Shown here one piece after another: positions 1-7,594 of a stretch of DNA of 35,484 nt (position 1 is the first letter of the stretch; every line of letters starts with the position of its first letter). The position numbers were made by a program, and so were the translations under genes. A model generated the notes under the pieces. That model was given only the letters and a program-made list of their open reading frames with translations. It was not told where the DNA came from and made no database searches. The DNA is from a virus. The stretch covers positions 1-35,484 of the IMG/VR virus record IMGVR_UViG_3300008740_000456; one strand, written 5' to 3'.

Positions 1-675
1 GTGTATTACATTTGAATCGCCTACTATGTAAATATCTGCACTTGCACCTTCGCTACCTGAACTATCTGCAAACTGACTATGCGAAGCAGTTTGTGGACCA
101 ATTGCCTTATTTGCATTTGTATTAAATCCTTCTGAATCTGTTGAACTGTACCATTCTACAGTATTTGAGTCACCTGACATACGAACATATAAGAAATGGT
201 TGTCACCTCTATTCTGAACCCAAAATGTATTTGAATCTCCATAAATGTCTAAGTCAACATTGAAATTTGTTGTAGAGTCTGACCAAGTATCATAGTCTAC
301 TACGTTTGAATCACCTGTAATATCATGATCTAAATAAAAACCTGTAGCATTAACGTCATCTATGTCAGGTCTTAATTTATTAGAATTACCAATTGCTGTA
401 TAATCAAAGGTCATATTAGTACCTTTAAAAGATAAGTGACCATTATAATCTGTTACGTTTGTATTACCTATTTGTTTAATAATAATAGTAATTTTATTTC
501 CGTCAATTACAAAAGGATTATCTGTGCTTCTTCCAAACGTATTGTTTAATCCGTCTTGTTTTATATAGACTGAACCATTTTCTTGATCAATTTGTGTTAT
601 AAAGACTTTATTACTCGCATAACAATTAATCGTTGTTGCTAGTAACAGTATTAGACTCAATAATAACGCTCTCAT
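1..675 (-). CDS. Curlin-like secreted repeat protein, C-terminus beyond the window
   Basis: The minus-strand frame from ATG 675 stays open for 225 codons to the window edge, so the C-terminus is missing. It begins with a signal peptide (MRALLLSLILLLATTINCYA). The mature part holds curlin-style units: YIKQDGLNN, IIKQIGNTN, then AIGNSN, ITGDSN, IYGDSN, MSGDSN and IVGDSN, spaced roughly 20-35 residues. Curlin subunits (CsgA/CsgB) are built from IxQxGxxN-type repeats; here G(D/N)(S/T)N is kept but the Gln is mostly lost after the first repeats. A strong GGAGG lies 7 bases before the ATG. The start overlaps the 3' end of csgG by 50 bases in another frame, so the two are probably co-translated. Position directly after csgF-csgG suggests it is the cargo of that pore. 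It could instead be a non-amyloid beta-solenoid surface protein. Confidence 0.8.
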   Translation of the reverse strand, partial: MRALLLSLILLLATTINCYASNKVFITQIDQENGSVYIKQDGLNNTFGRSTDNPFVIDGNKITIIIKQIGNTNVTDYNGHLSFKGTNMTFDYTAIGNSNKLRPDIDDVNATGFYLDHDITGDSNVVDYDTWSDSTTNFNVDLDIYGDSNTFWVQNRGDNHFLYVRMSGDSNTVEWYSSTDSEGFNTNANKAIGPQTASHSQFADSSGSEGASADIYIVGDSNVIH

Positions 676-1879
676 CTGCGACCTCCAATGCGGCTTTCTG
701 ATCATTTAAAATTGTTTGAATTTTTGCTTTACGTATTTCTTTTTCTGTTTCTTTTAAATCAAATGCTACTAACATTTTTAAATGGTCTTGATATTCATCC
801 CAAGTTTTAAAATCTGTACTGTTAGCTTTATTATACCAAGCTAATTCATTCTTTTGAACTTTCTTTAAATGTTTTTTAGCCAACAATGCTTCTTTTTTAG
901 CTAACTTTTCTGCCTTCAAGGCTTCTTTTTTAGCTTTCTTCTCTTCTAACAATGCAAGTTTTTTAGCTTTCTTTTCTGCTAGGTATTCTTCTCTTGTTTT
1001 AATTTTTACTACTGTTTGTTCTACTTCTAAATTTACTTTTACTTCTTCTTCAGTAACAACTTCTGCATCTGACTCTTCAACTGCTTCTGGTAGTACTGGT
1101 TCCGGTGGTAGTTTAATTTTCCATATTTCTTTTTTAGCACCTACTTGTATAATTTCTGCAACACCGGCTTCAATTGCTTTTCTCACAGCAAAAGTAACTG
1201 GTTCGTTTCTTGCTACTCCAATTTCAGTTTCTAATAACATTGTATCAGCATCAAAGTACTTGAATATATCTCCACCTGTTCCTGTTGAGAATATTGTTTT
1301 TTCAATTGTTGTTGATATAACAACTTCACCTGTTTGCACATTTACTAATCTTAAAATAACAGTAACTACATCTTGTCTGTATTGTGTATTGGCTTGTACG
1401 CCTAAAATTCTTGCACCTATACCACCTGATTTAGTATCTGAATCGTATCCTACTATACCACCTGTAATATATGCACCTGCAAATAATAATGCTGGTAATG
1501 GTTCAGCTTGATCACCATCTGCCATTTGTCTTGTTGATCTAATAAGTTTTCTTTCTTGTAATAGACTTGGTAAACTTGCTCTTTCAACAACTCTAAACCA
1601 TTTGCCTTCTCCGGCATCTTGTAATGCTTTAATTAAAAGTTGATATGACCCTTGAGTTACTGCTGTACTCATTGATGCAAAATTGCCACCTGGCTTCTTT
1701 TGTCCTGTCATATCTAAGAAGTCATAGACAGCAATTATAATAGGGTCTCCATCTAACTCAGGAACCTCTAAAAATGTTTTTGCTACAGGCTTTTGAGTTC
1801 TGTAATCGAAGTCTGGTTTACCAGCACAACTAGCCAGAAATAAAGTTGCTAGAAATATAATTGCTAATTTTTTAAACAT
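626..1879 (-). CDS. csgG: CsgG-like curli secretion pore lipoprotein with long C-terminal extension
   Basis: CsgG forms a nonameric outer-membrane channel for curli subunits. The protein starts with a lipoprotein signal (LFLASC, Cys18). The core shows CsgG hallmarks in order: IAVYDFLDMTGQKKP, STAV, LLQERKLIRSTRQ, GGIVGYDSDTKSGG, IGARILGVQANTQY, LRLVNVQTGEV, and NEPVTFAVRKAIEAGV. E. coli CsgG is 277 residues; this one is 417. From about residue 260 it has an acidic Pro/Glu linker, then a Lys/Ala/Leu/Glu-rich, coiled-coil-like stretch (about 290-350) and a further helical tail, all expected in the periplasm. The constriction loop (PYPASNF in E. coli) reads PGGNFASM, one residue longer. The ATG follows the csgF stop by 2 bases, with GGAAG upstream. 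Family assignment is firm; the substrate is inferred from neighbours. Confidence 0.93.
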   Translation of the reverse strand: MFKKLAIIFLATLFLASCAGKPDFDYRTQKPVAKTFLEVPELDGDPIIIAVYDFLDMTGQKKPGGNFASMSTAVTQGSYQLLIKALQDAGEGKWFRVVERASLPSLLQERKLIRSTRQMADGDQAEPLPALLFAGAYITGGIVGYDSDTKSGGIGARILGVQANTQYRQDVVTVILRLVNVQTGEVVISTTIEKTIFSTGTGGDIFKYFDADTMLLETEIGVARNEPVTFAVRKAIEAGVAEIIQVGAKKEIWKIKLPPEPVLPEAVEESDAEVVTEEEVKVNLEVEQTVVKIKTREEYLAEKKAKKLALLEEKKAKKEALKAEKLAKKEALLAKKHLKKVQKNELAWYNKANSTDFKTWDEYQDHLKMLVAFDLKETEKEIRKAKIQTILNDQKAALEVADESVIIESNTVTSNND

Positions 1880-1881
1880 TA

Positions 1882-2334
1882 TTAGTCTTCCTTCGGCATT
1901 GTAAATGATGTTACAGTTCCGTCTGTTTCGGTAACAGTAATTGTAACATTACCAGTACCTGAAGGCGTCGTCCAAGTTACAACTTCGCCACCAATAGGTG
2001 ATGTAAATGTTCCTGAATCTTGTTGTAAACCATCAGCACCAAATACGTTTGTTGTAATTTGTTTTGCTAAAGCCGTATAAAATCTTGATTCTAAATTTGC
2101 TTTGAATTTTGCTATCGCAGTATTTTTTGCATCTTGCTCTGCTTTTTCTTTTGCGGCTTTATCAGCGGCTTTTATAGCATCTTTTCTTGTTTTTTCTATG
2201 TTTTCAATAGTCAAATAGTGTGAACTTTTGCCTTCTCCACTGAAAGATGGGCTATCAAAGTCAAACGTTATTTCGCTGGCTTGAACACCAGTGAATAAGA
2301 AACATAATAGTATAATATGTGCTAGAATCTTCAT
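1882..2334 (-). CDS. csgF: CsgF-like curli assembly factor
   Basis: CsgF is a secreted partner that inserts its N-terminus into the CsgG channel and helps nucleate fibres. The protein has a signal peptide ending near VQA, and its mature start SEITFDFDSPSFSGEGKS closely matches the CsgG-binding start of E. coli CsgF (GTMTFQFRNPNFGG). Residues about 45-75 are an Ala/Lys helical insert that E. coli CsgF lacks. The C-terminal part has the beta-rich CsgF look (GGEVVTWTTPSGTGNVTITV). Start ATG 2334 has AAGGAG upstream. It is the first gene of the minus-strand csg module. It is about the usual length (E. coli 138; here 150). Confidence 0.85.
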   Translation of the reverse strand: MKILAHIILLCFLFTGVQASEITFDFDSPSFSGEGKSSHYLTIENIEKTRKDAIKAADKAAKEKAEQDAKNTAIAKFKANLESRFYTALAKQITTNVFGADGLQQDSGTFTSPIGGEVVTWTTPSGTGNVTITVTETDGTVTSFTMPKED

Positions 2335-2371
2335 TGTACTCCTTAAATTGGTAAAATTCTATTATCAGTAA

Positions 2372-2379
2372 TATTTATA
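2372..2379 (-). promoter_or_regulatory. Late-type promoter octamer for the csg module
   Basis: Read on the minus strand this is an exact TATAAATA, the -10 box of T4 late promoters, 37 bases before the csgF start. No TTGACA-like -35 is seen at the right distance. It would drive csgF, csgG and the curlin-like gene together. A perfect 6-bp inverted repeat with a 1-base centre (2389-2401) sits just upstream. Confidence 0.55.
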
Positions 2380-2432
2380 CATAATCAATCAGATAATCTG
2401 ACAGGCGACCGTGGCTTAAATATTATACTATT

Positions 2433-4079
2433 ATGTCAAAAATTTTAACAAGCAAATGGGCGGTTTGTGTCACTTTATTGATACTTTTATTCATTAAGTG
2501 GGTAGATCCTACACCTATTCAGTCAGCTAAACTTACCACATTTGATTCATATCAAAAGTTTGGTAAGCATTTTACATCTAAGAGCTTAATATTATTAGAC
2601 ATAAGTGATCAAGCATTAAAAAGTCAAGGTCAATGGCCCTGGAAAAGGGATATTATAGGACGGGCAATAGTTAATGCCTATCGTAATGGCGCCGCCCTAG
2701 TAGTCCTTCAAGTCGTGTTTGCACACAAAGATAGACTAGGTGGAGATGAAATGTTCCTTAAAATGATTTCAAAGTATCCAGTTATTCTTACAGAAACCAA
2801 CGATGTTAAAAATATAATAAGCATTGAACGAAAAGCTCGGGCAGTAGGTAATGTAAGTGTACCTATTGACATAGATGGTACTATAAGAAGACTACCTCTT
2901 GATAAATCAATTCCTGCTGTTATATTAGAAACAATTCAATATTACAATAAAGCAAAAAATGAAATATGGTTGGATTTTAGACATCATATTCCACGATTAG
3001 ATTATACAGATAAAAGCAACTGGTCAAAAATGAAAGGTAAAATTGTATTCATTGGAACTACATTTAAAGGATCAACATTTGTTACTACGCCTAATGGTTT
3101 AAAAAACACTCATGAGATAATGGCCATTGGTACAGAAACATTGTTATCACAAAATTTTATTAGTAGACCAGATTGGTTAGAAAAAGTAGAATGGGCATTT
3201 ATTATTATAGGAGGTATTTTATTTTTATTAATAATTCCTAGATTAGGTGTGCTATGGAGTTTAGTCCCTTTTATAGTTTATCTAAGTATTGTTCTTGGAA
3301 CAAGTGCTTACCTATGGACAACAAACCTATATCTTACAGAATGGCTAACACCTGTTGTGATTATTACTATAGTTTGGGGACACTTAATATATAATAACTT
3401 TGCACGAGAGAATAGATTAAAACTACAAATCAAAAGACAGTTTGAACATTACCTTGCACCCGACATGGTTAAGAAGTTACAAAAAGATCCATCACTATTG
3501 AAGTTGGGTGGTGAAACTCGTACAATGACATTTTTGTTTTCAGACATAAGAGGATTTACACCCATCAGTGAAAAGTACAAAGGCAATCCAGAAGGACTTA
3601 CAAAACTTATTAATAGATTCTTAACACGTATGACAGATGTTATTATTAAAAATGGTGGAACAATAGATAAGTTTATGGGAGATTGTATTATGGCATTTTG
3701 GAATGCTCCAATAGAGAATGGAGAACACGAAGAATGTGCAGTTCAAAGTGCAATGGAAATGGAAGAAGAACTTGCTATGTTAAATGCTGAACTTATTGCA
3801 GAAGGGTTGCCACAAATCAATATTGGGATAGGTATAAACACAGGAGAAGCACTTGTGGGCAACATGGGGTCTAAACAACGATTTGACTATTCTGTAATAG
3901 GAGATGCAGTAAATTTAGCCTCTAGATTAGAGTCTAGTTCAAAGACACTTGGTAAAACAATAGTCATAGGTGAAGAAACAGTTAATAGAGCCAAGCTCAA
4001 TTATAGTTTTGAATACATTGATGACATAAAAGTTAAGGGCAAAACAGAGTTTATCAAGGTATATACCATAACAAAATAA
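2433..4079 (+). CDS. Membrane CHASE2-class III adenylate cyclase
   Basis: This would make cAMP from ATP at the inner membrane under control of an extracytoplasmic CHASE2 sensor. Order of parts: TM at about 9-23; CHASE2 domain at about 30-245 (LDISDQALKSQGQWPWKRD is typical); three TM helices at about 253-270, 272-292 and 303-321; then a class III catalytic domain from about 362. Metal ligands are present as D371 (FSDIRGF) and D417 (DKFMGDC); the adenine-selecting Lys is K413; the transition-state pair is N494 and R498 (AVNLASRLE). S487 (FDYSVIGD) occupies the Asp/Thr position, which fits the IIIb group. All catalytic residues look intact and the length of 548 is complete. It is divergent from the csg module, with no clear Shine-Dalgarno. 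A plain TTAAATATTATA lies just before the ATG. A membrane cyclase is very unusual in a phage-like context. Confidence 0.92.
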   Translation: MSKILTSKWAVCVTLLILLFIKWVDPTPIQSAKLTTFDSYQKFGKHFTSKSLILLDISDQALKSQGQWPWKRDIIGRAIVNAYRNGAALVVLQVVFAHKDRLGGDEMFLKMISKYPVILTETNDVKNIISIERKARAVGNVSVPIDIDGTIRRLPLDKSIPAVILETIQYYNKAKNEIWLDFRHHIPRLDYTDKSNWSKMKGKIVFIGTTFKGSTFVTTPNGLKNTHEIMAIGTETLLSQNFISRPDWLEKVEWAFIIIGGILFLLIIPRLGVLWSLVPFIVYLSIVLGTSAYLWTTNLYLTEWLTPVVIITIVWGHLIYNNFARENRLKLQIKRQFEHYLAPDMVKKLQKDPSLLKLGGETRTMTFLFSDIRGFTPISEKYKGNPEGLTKLINRFLTRMTDVIIKNGGTIDKFMGDCIMAFWNAPIENGEHEECAVQSAMEMEEELAMLNAELIAEGLPQINIGIGINTGEALVGNMGSKQRFDYSVIGDAVNLASRLESSSKTLGKTIVIGEETVNRAKLNYSFEYIDDIKVKGKTEFIKVYTITK

Positions 4080-4095
4080 CCCACCCTTTTTTAGA

Positions 4096-4103
4096 TATAA
4101 ATA
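4096..4103 (+). promoter_or_regulatory. Late-type promoter TATAAATA
   Basis: Exact T4-late-type TATAAATA, 9 bases before the ATG of the small membrane gene at 4113. Near matches CGTAAATA (4321-4328) and GGTAAATA (4890-4897) precede the genes at 4353 and 4926. Confidence 0.5.
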
Positions 4104-4112
4104 GTTTTAATT

Positions 4113-4277
4113 ATGGACGCGGACCTTTTATTAATGATCTCTAGAGCATGGCCAATCTTTGTGGCTTTCATAATGCTTATTGTGGTTTTAGCTCAATCGC
4201 ATTATCGAATCAAGGTGCTTGAGGAGAAGGTTAAAGTTGCGTTCGATCTAATTAATAAACTCACTAACAAGAAATAA
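4113..4277 (+). CDS. Small single-span membrane protein
   Basis: A 54-residue ORF with a short polar N-terminus (MDADLLLMISRAW), one hydrophobic helix (about residues 13-28) and a charged helical tail ending in KLTNKK. It sits right behind a TATAAATA box and ahead of two other small exported or membrane ORFs. Size and topology would suit a lysis-accessory or virion-associated membrane peptide, but no family is recognised. No strong Shine-Dalgarno is visible. Confidence 0.6.
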   Translation: MDADLLLMISRAWPIFVAFIMLIVVLAQSHYRIKVLEEKVKVAFDLINKLTNKK

Positions 4278-4352
4278 ACTCACTTAACTTTTATAGCCAT
4301 TTAACTTTGCGGAATTTAACCGTAAATAAATTAGTGGACGAAGGAAAAAGAA

Positions 4353-4613
4353 ATGGAAAAAATTTTTATGATAATAATATTTTGTATAGGACTTGATTGT
4401 CAAGGTGTCTGGCAAGAGTCTACTTACAATAGTATGACGAACTGTGAAGCGGCGTCTCCTATGGTAAAAGAATATTTTACATCAACTTTTCCTGAGTCTC
4501 GAGGTGAAATTCATTGTTTAACTGAAGGTGCGTTCATTGAATGGAAACAATGGCTAGAAGCAGGCAACGAACCCGTTTTAAATATGGACTTGAATCAAAT
4601 GGGTCAACAATAA
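4353..4613 (+). CDS. Small exported protein, unknown
   Basis: An 86-residue product with a hydrophobic N-terminus (MEKIFMIIIFCIGLDC) followed by a polar domain containing two further Cys (about 29 and 53) that could form a disulphide. The Cys in the N-terminal segment is not in a clear lipobox. AAGGAAAAAG precedes the ATG. The stop overlaps the ATG of the next gene (TAATG), a sign of translational coupling with the lipoprotein. Function unknown; the pair could be an inner/outer membrane lysis pair, but that is only a guess from topology. Confidence 0.65.
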   Translation: MEKIFMIIIFCIGLDCQGVWQESTYNSMTNCEAASPMVKEYFTSTFPESRGEIHCLTEGAFIEWKQWLEAGNEPVLNMDLNQMGQQ

Positions 4614-4843
4614 TGGATTTTTCTAATAAAACCTGGCTACTTATTTTTATAGGGGTAATGTTTATAACATTACTCCAAGGGTGTGTTACGCCAGTTACTA
4701 CTAATCTTACAACATCCCCCAAATCAAATATAGCTAATATAGGTTTAATAGGCGAAGTTATAGGATGTGTCTTCGCACCACAAGACCCTAGCTGTCAAAA
4801 AGAGCAATACAATCACCCTGCTCCTACAAAATCACCTCAATAA
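4613..4843 (+). CDS. Small lipoprotein
   Basis: I take the start at ATG 4613, which overlaps the previous stop, not the longer frame starting inside the upstream gene, because a signal sequence begins there: MDFSNKTWLLIFIGVMFI then TLLQGC. LLQG-C is a good lipobox. The mature part is about 50 residues, Thr/Ser/Pro/Asn rich, with two more Cys and no domain I know. A short lipoprotein coupled to a membrane or exported partner is the usual form of an outer-membrane spanin, but no homology supports this. Confidence 0.65.
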   Translation: MDFSNKTWLLIFIGVMFITLLQGCVTPVTTNLTTSPKSNIANIGLIGEVIGCVFAPQDPSCQKEQYNHPAPTKSPQ

Positions 4844-4925
4844 AACAATTAAAGTACTCTTGATCCGGTGGTATATTCACCATTAAAGCGGTAAATACTG
4901 CTAATAGGGTCAAACGGACAGGTAA

Positions 4926-5189
4926 ATGAAAAAGATAACAAGATCAATATTAGATGATTTGCATAGTATTCATAGAGTCAAGGATACTGAAGCATTTCTT
5001 GAGACTACAGGTAGCAACATAATAGAAAGTGCTGTTAACCTGTTGGACGTCATTAATAAAAACTACCCTCCTGAGCAGGCCCAAGAATTAGAGAGAAGAT
5101 TCATTAATTCTATTAAGAACGGTGAATCAAAAAAATTCAAAGTCGGCATTAAGAAGATCATAGAGGGTAAACAAGATGAATCAAATTAA
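4926..5189 (+). CDS. Hypothetical phage protein
   Basis: An 87-residue, mostly helical product with many charged residues (MKKITRSILDDLHSIHR start; C-terminal IKKIIEGKQDESN). No domain recognised. Its 3' end overlaps the nucleotidyltransferase-like gene by 14 bases, so the two are likely co-translated. The upstream gap (4844-4925) holds a GGTAAATA late-type box and a tiny GGTG/CACC hairpin. Confidence 0.65.
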   Translation: MKKITRSILDDLHSIHRVKDTEAFLETTGSNIIESAVNLLDVINKNYPPEQAQELERRFINSIKNGESKKFKVGIKKIIEGKQDESN

Positions 5190-5931
5190 TGAAGGCGGAA
5201 ACATATTCAAAAATCCTACCGGCCAACCAGCAACACAAAGAATTAATCAAGCAGACGTAGACCCAACTATTGCCTGGCTAGAAAAAATTACAGGATTACC
5301 TTTACAATCAAACAAATTAGGAACTACAGGAACATCTCCTACAAGTGGAGATATAGATGTTGCTGTAGATCAATCTAAAATTACAAAAGACCAATTAGTA
5401 TCAAAATTGACGCAATGGGCTCAAGCTAATAAGCAAGACCCGTCAAAATGGATTAAGAAAAGTGGTATTAGCGTTCATTTTAAAACACCTATTAACGGTA
5501 ATGTTAAAAATGGATTCGTACAAACTGACTTAATGTTCGGTGACCCAAATTGGATGTCCTGGAGTTTGAAAGGCTCATCTCCAGGCTCCAACTATACTGG
5601 AGCGGATAGACACGTATTCATTGCTAGTATATCTAAAGCACGAGGATATAAATGGAGTCACAAGAACGGTTTATTAAAAAGAGATACAAACGAACCTGTA
5701 TCTAAAAAGCCTGATCAGATAGCAAGTTTATTATTAGGTAGAAATGCTAAAGGATCTGATCTTGATAGTGTAGAAAATATTCATAAAATGATTAGAGGTG
5801 CATCTGACTATAACGAATTAGTTGCAGACTTTAGAGATAGTCTTGCAAAAATAGGAAAAACAATGCCTGAACACGTTATCGAAGGAAGTCCTGTTTGGTT
5901 TAAAGGTTTATTAGCAAAGGTTAATCTATGA
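5176..5931 (+). CDS. Pol-beta-type nucleotidyltransferase-like protein
   Basis: The signature of the minimal nucleotidyltransferase fold is visible: GTTG...SGDIDVAVD at about 49-65 (catalytic D59 and D61), then a third carboxylate, D118, in VQTDLMF. This three-acid layout is that of enzymes that transfer a nucleoside monophosphate from NTP to RNA, protein or a small molecule. The C-terminal half is helical and not recognised. The gene overlaps the ligase-like gene by 4 bases (ATGA-type), so both products are likely made together. The true substrate is unknown. Fold confidence is good; activity is inferred from the preserved acids. Confidence 0.75.
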   Translation: MNQINEGGNIFKNPTGQPATQRINQADVDPTIAWLEKITGLPLQSNKLGTTGTSPTSGDIDVAVDQSKITKDQLVSKLTQWAQANKQDPSKWIKKSGISVHFKTPINGNVKNGFVQTDLMFGDPNWMSWSLKGSSPGSNYTGADRHVFIASISKARGYKWSHKNGLLKRDTNEPVSKKPDQIASLLLGRNAKGSDLDSVENIHKMIRGASDYNELVADFRDSLAKIGKTMPEHVIEGSPVWFKGLLAKVNL

Positions 5932-7070
5932 AATTAGTAGAGTTTAAAAAAGTTACAGGTAATTGTAAAACACCTTTATTAGAAACAGGAGGCAGAATTG
6001 ACCATGCCGAAGACCTTGTATTTTGGAATGGTAGCCAAGGAGCCTTAAATGCTATAAGACAATTAGAAGGATTAGCTAAAAATACTAATAACCTTACAAT
6101 TAAATGGGATGGTTCTCCAGCAGTAGTGTTTGGAAGAAATCCTAATGGTGAATTTATTTTTACAGACAAAAGTGGATTTCACGCACAAGGATATGATGGT
6201 AGAGCAACGAACTCAGCTGACTTAAAAGGAATGATTAAAGATAGAGCAAAGAAAAATCCTTCTAAAACAAATTCATATAAAGCCTACGCAGATAAAATTG
6301 TTCCTATTTTTAATACAGTAGCAAAAGCAATTCCTAATAAGTTTCAAGGTTACTTTAATGGTGATATGTTATATTTTGCAAAACCAGAACAAGCTAATGG
6401 CAGATATGTTTTTAAACCTAATGTAGTAGAATATAGTGTTGATGCTAGTAGTGAATTAGGTAAAAAAATTGGGCAAAGCAAAGCAGGTGTTGTTGTTCAC
6501 AATATGATGAGTGAACAAGGAAGAATTATGCCAATTAAAGAACTTGATAGATATATTCAAGGACGTGGTTTATTTGTAATTCCGCCAACAACTGTAAACA
6601 AGAAAGTAGGTGTAGATACCAACGCACTAAACAAAATAAAAAATGTGGTAAGTCAAAATGCTACTTTAATAGATGCCTTATTAGACAAAAACAAATTAGC
6701 TAGTATGAAACTAACTGATCTACCTAAAATATTATATGCATATACTAACGCAAAGGTTGATCAAGGACTTCAAAATTTAGGTAGTGACTTTTCTAGATGG
6801 TTATTAACTAGTGCAGTTAGTGAACCAAAGAAACAAAAAATTATAGAATATGTAAAACAAAATATAAATGGCTTTGTAGCACTTTGGAATACTGTTAGTG
6901 GTATAATGAATGCTAAAGATAATATTATAACACAATTAGATACTGCACCTGGAGATGTTCAAGCATCTATAAATGGTAGACCTGGTGGAGAAGGTTATGT
7001 GTTGGGCGGTATAAAACTAGTTAGAAGATCTGGGTTCACTCAGGCTAACAGAGCAATAAATAAAAGATAG
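5928..7070 (+). CDS. Covalent nucleotidyltransferase (ligase-like) family protein
   Basis: Residues 57-66 read TIKWDGSPAV, the KxDG motif I of ATP-dependent DNA/RNA ligases and capping enzymes, with K59 as the candidate AMP-linked lysine. Downstream segments resemble further ligase motifs: GYFNGDMLYF (about 141-150, motif III-like) and AGVVVHNMM (about 186-194, motif IV-like). The N-terminus (GRIDHAEDLVFWNG) and helical C-terminus lie outside the known core. I believe related marine T4-like phage proteins are filed as a domain of unknown function. It is coupled to the NTase-like gene before it. RNA end repair, tRNA repair or modification of a virion component are possible, and nothing here decides between them. 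Confidence 0.7.
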   Translation: MKLVEFKKVTGNCKTPLLETGGRIDHAEDLVFWNGSQGALNAIRQLEGLAKNTNNLTIKWDGSPAVVFGRNPNGEFIFTDKSGFHAQGYDGRATNSADLKGMIKDRAKKNPSKTNSYKAYADKIVPIFNTVAKAIPNKFQGYFNGDMLYFAKPEQANGRYVFKPNVVEYSVDASSELGKKIGQSKAGVVVHNMMSEQGRIMPIKELDRYIQGRGLFVIPPTTVNKKVGVDTNALNKIKNVVSQNATLIDALLDKNKLASMKLTDLPKILYAYTNAKVDQGLQNLGSDFSRWLLTSAVSEPKKQKIIEYVKQNINGFVALWNTVSGIMNAKDNIITQLDTAPGDVQASINGRPGGEGYVLGGIKLVRRSGFTQANRAINKR

Positions 7071-7079
7071 GAGAATAAT

Positions 7080-7592
7080 ATGAGATTTAATGAATTTAGA
7101 GACCCAGCTGATCAGGAACCAGCATACGACAAGGACTTTAAACAAGATTCTTTATTCAATCAATTAGGTAAAGTTTTAGATAGTCAAGGTAATCCTAAAC
7201 CAGTAGACACCGTTACTACAGATGATAATAAACAATTTAAAGTTACAGTAGCCCAAGCTGAACTAATAAGAAATTTAATGACATCTAATGACATTAAACC
7301 AGCTTTAAGAGGACGATTTACTAAAGATATACAAGGGTCAACTACTCTTGCTAAATTTTTAGGATCACCAGATATGATAACACTATTTGGACAAATGTAC
7401 ATGAACGTAGATGATGGTGGTGCCCAGGACGAACAAGTTGATGAAATCAAGAAGAAAAAGAAACCTAAACCTAGTTTTTGGAGTCCTAAACCTTCTGGAA
7501 AGTCTCGAGGCGTATTACCCAAGAAAGGACCTTCCGCTATTAAAGGTGGCCCGAAAACAGGACCTACGGCAAACGTGGCACTAGCAAATTAA
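7080..7592 (+). CDS. Hypothetical phage protein with basic tail
   Basis: 170 residues. The first half is mixed charged and helical. The middle carries VDEIKKKKKPKPSFW, and the C-terminal 45 residues are Pro/Gly/Lys rich and probably disordered. AGGAGAATAAT gives a good Shine-Dalgarno. It is packed between the ligase-like gene and an HNH-like ORF. Proteins of this look sit among virion genes in marine T4-like phages, but I recognise no domain. Confidence 0.65.
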   Translation: MRFNEFRDPADQEPAYDKDFKQDSLFNQLGKVLDSQGNPKPVDTVTTDDNKQFKVTVAQAELIRNLMTSNDIKPALRGRFTKDIQGSTTLAKFLGSPDMITLFGQMYMNVDDGGAQDEQVDEIKKKKKPKPSFWSPKPSGKSRGVLPKKGPSAIKGGPKTGPTANVALAN

Positions 7593-7594
7593 AG

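Noticed and set aside
2389-2401. Inverted repeat TCAGAT-A-ATCTGA as an operator between csg and the cyclase
   Set aside because: Only 6 bp per arm in very AT-rich DNA and no second copy; similar half sites occur by chance nearby.
4541-4612. N-terminal extension of the lipoprotein gene starting within the upstream ORF
   Set aside because: The extension would place a 24-residue Arg-rich segment before a perfect lipoprotein signal sequence; the TAATG start at 4613 is far more likely.
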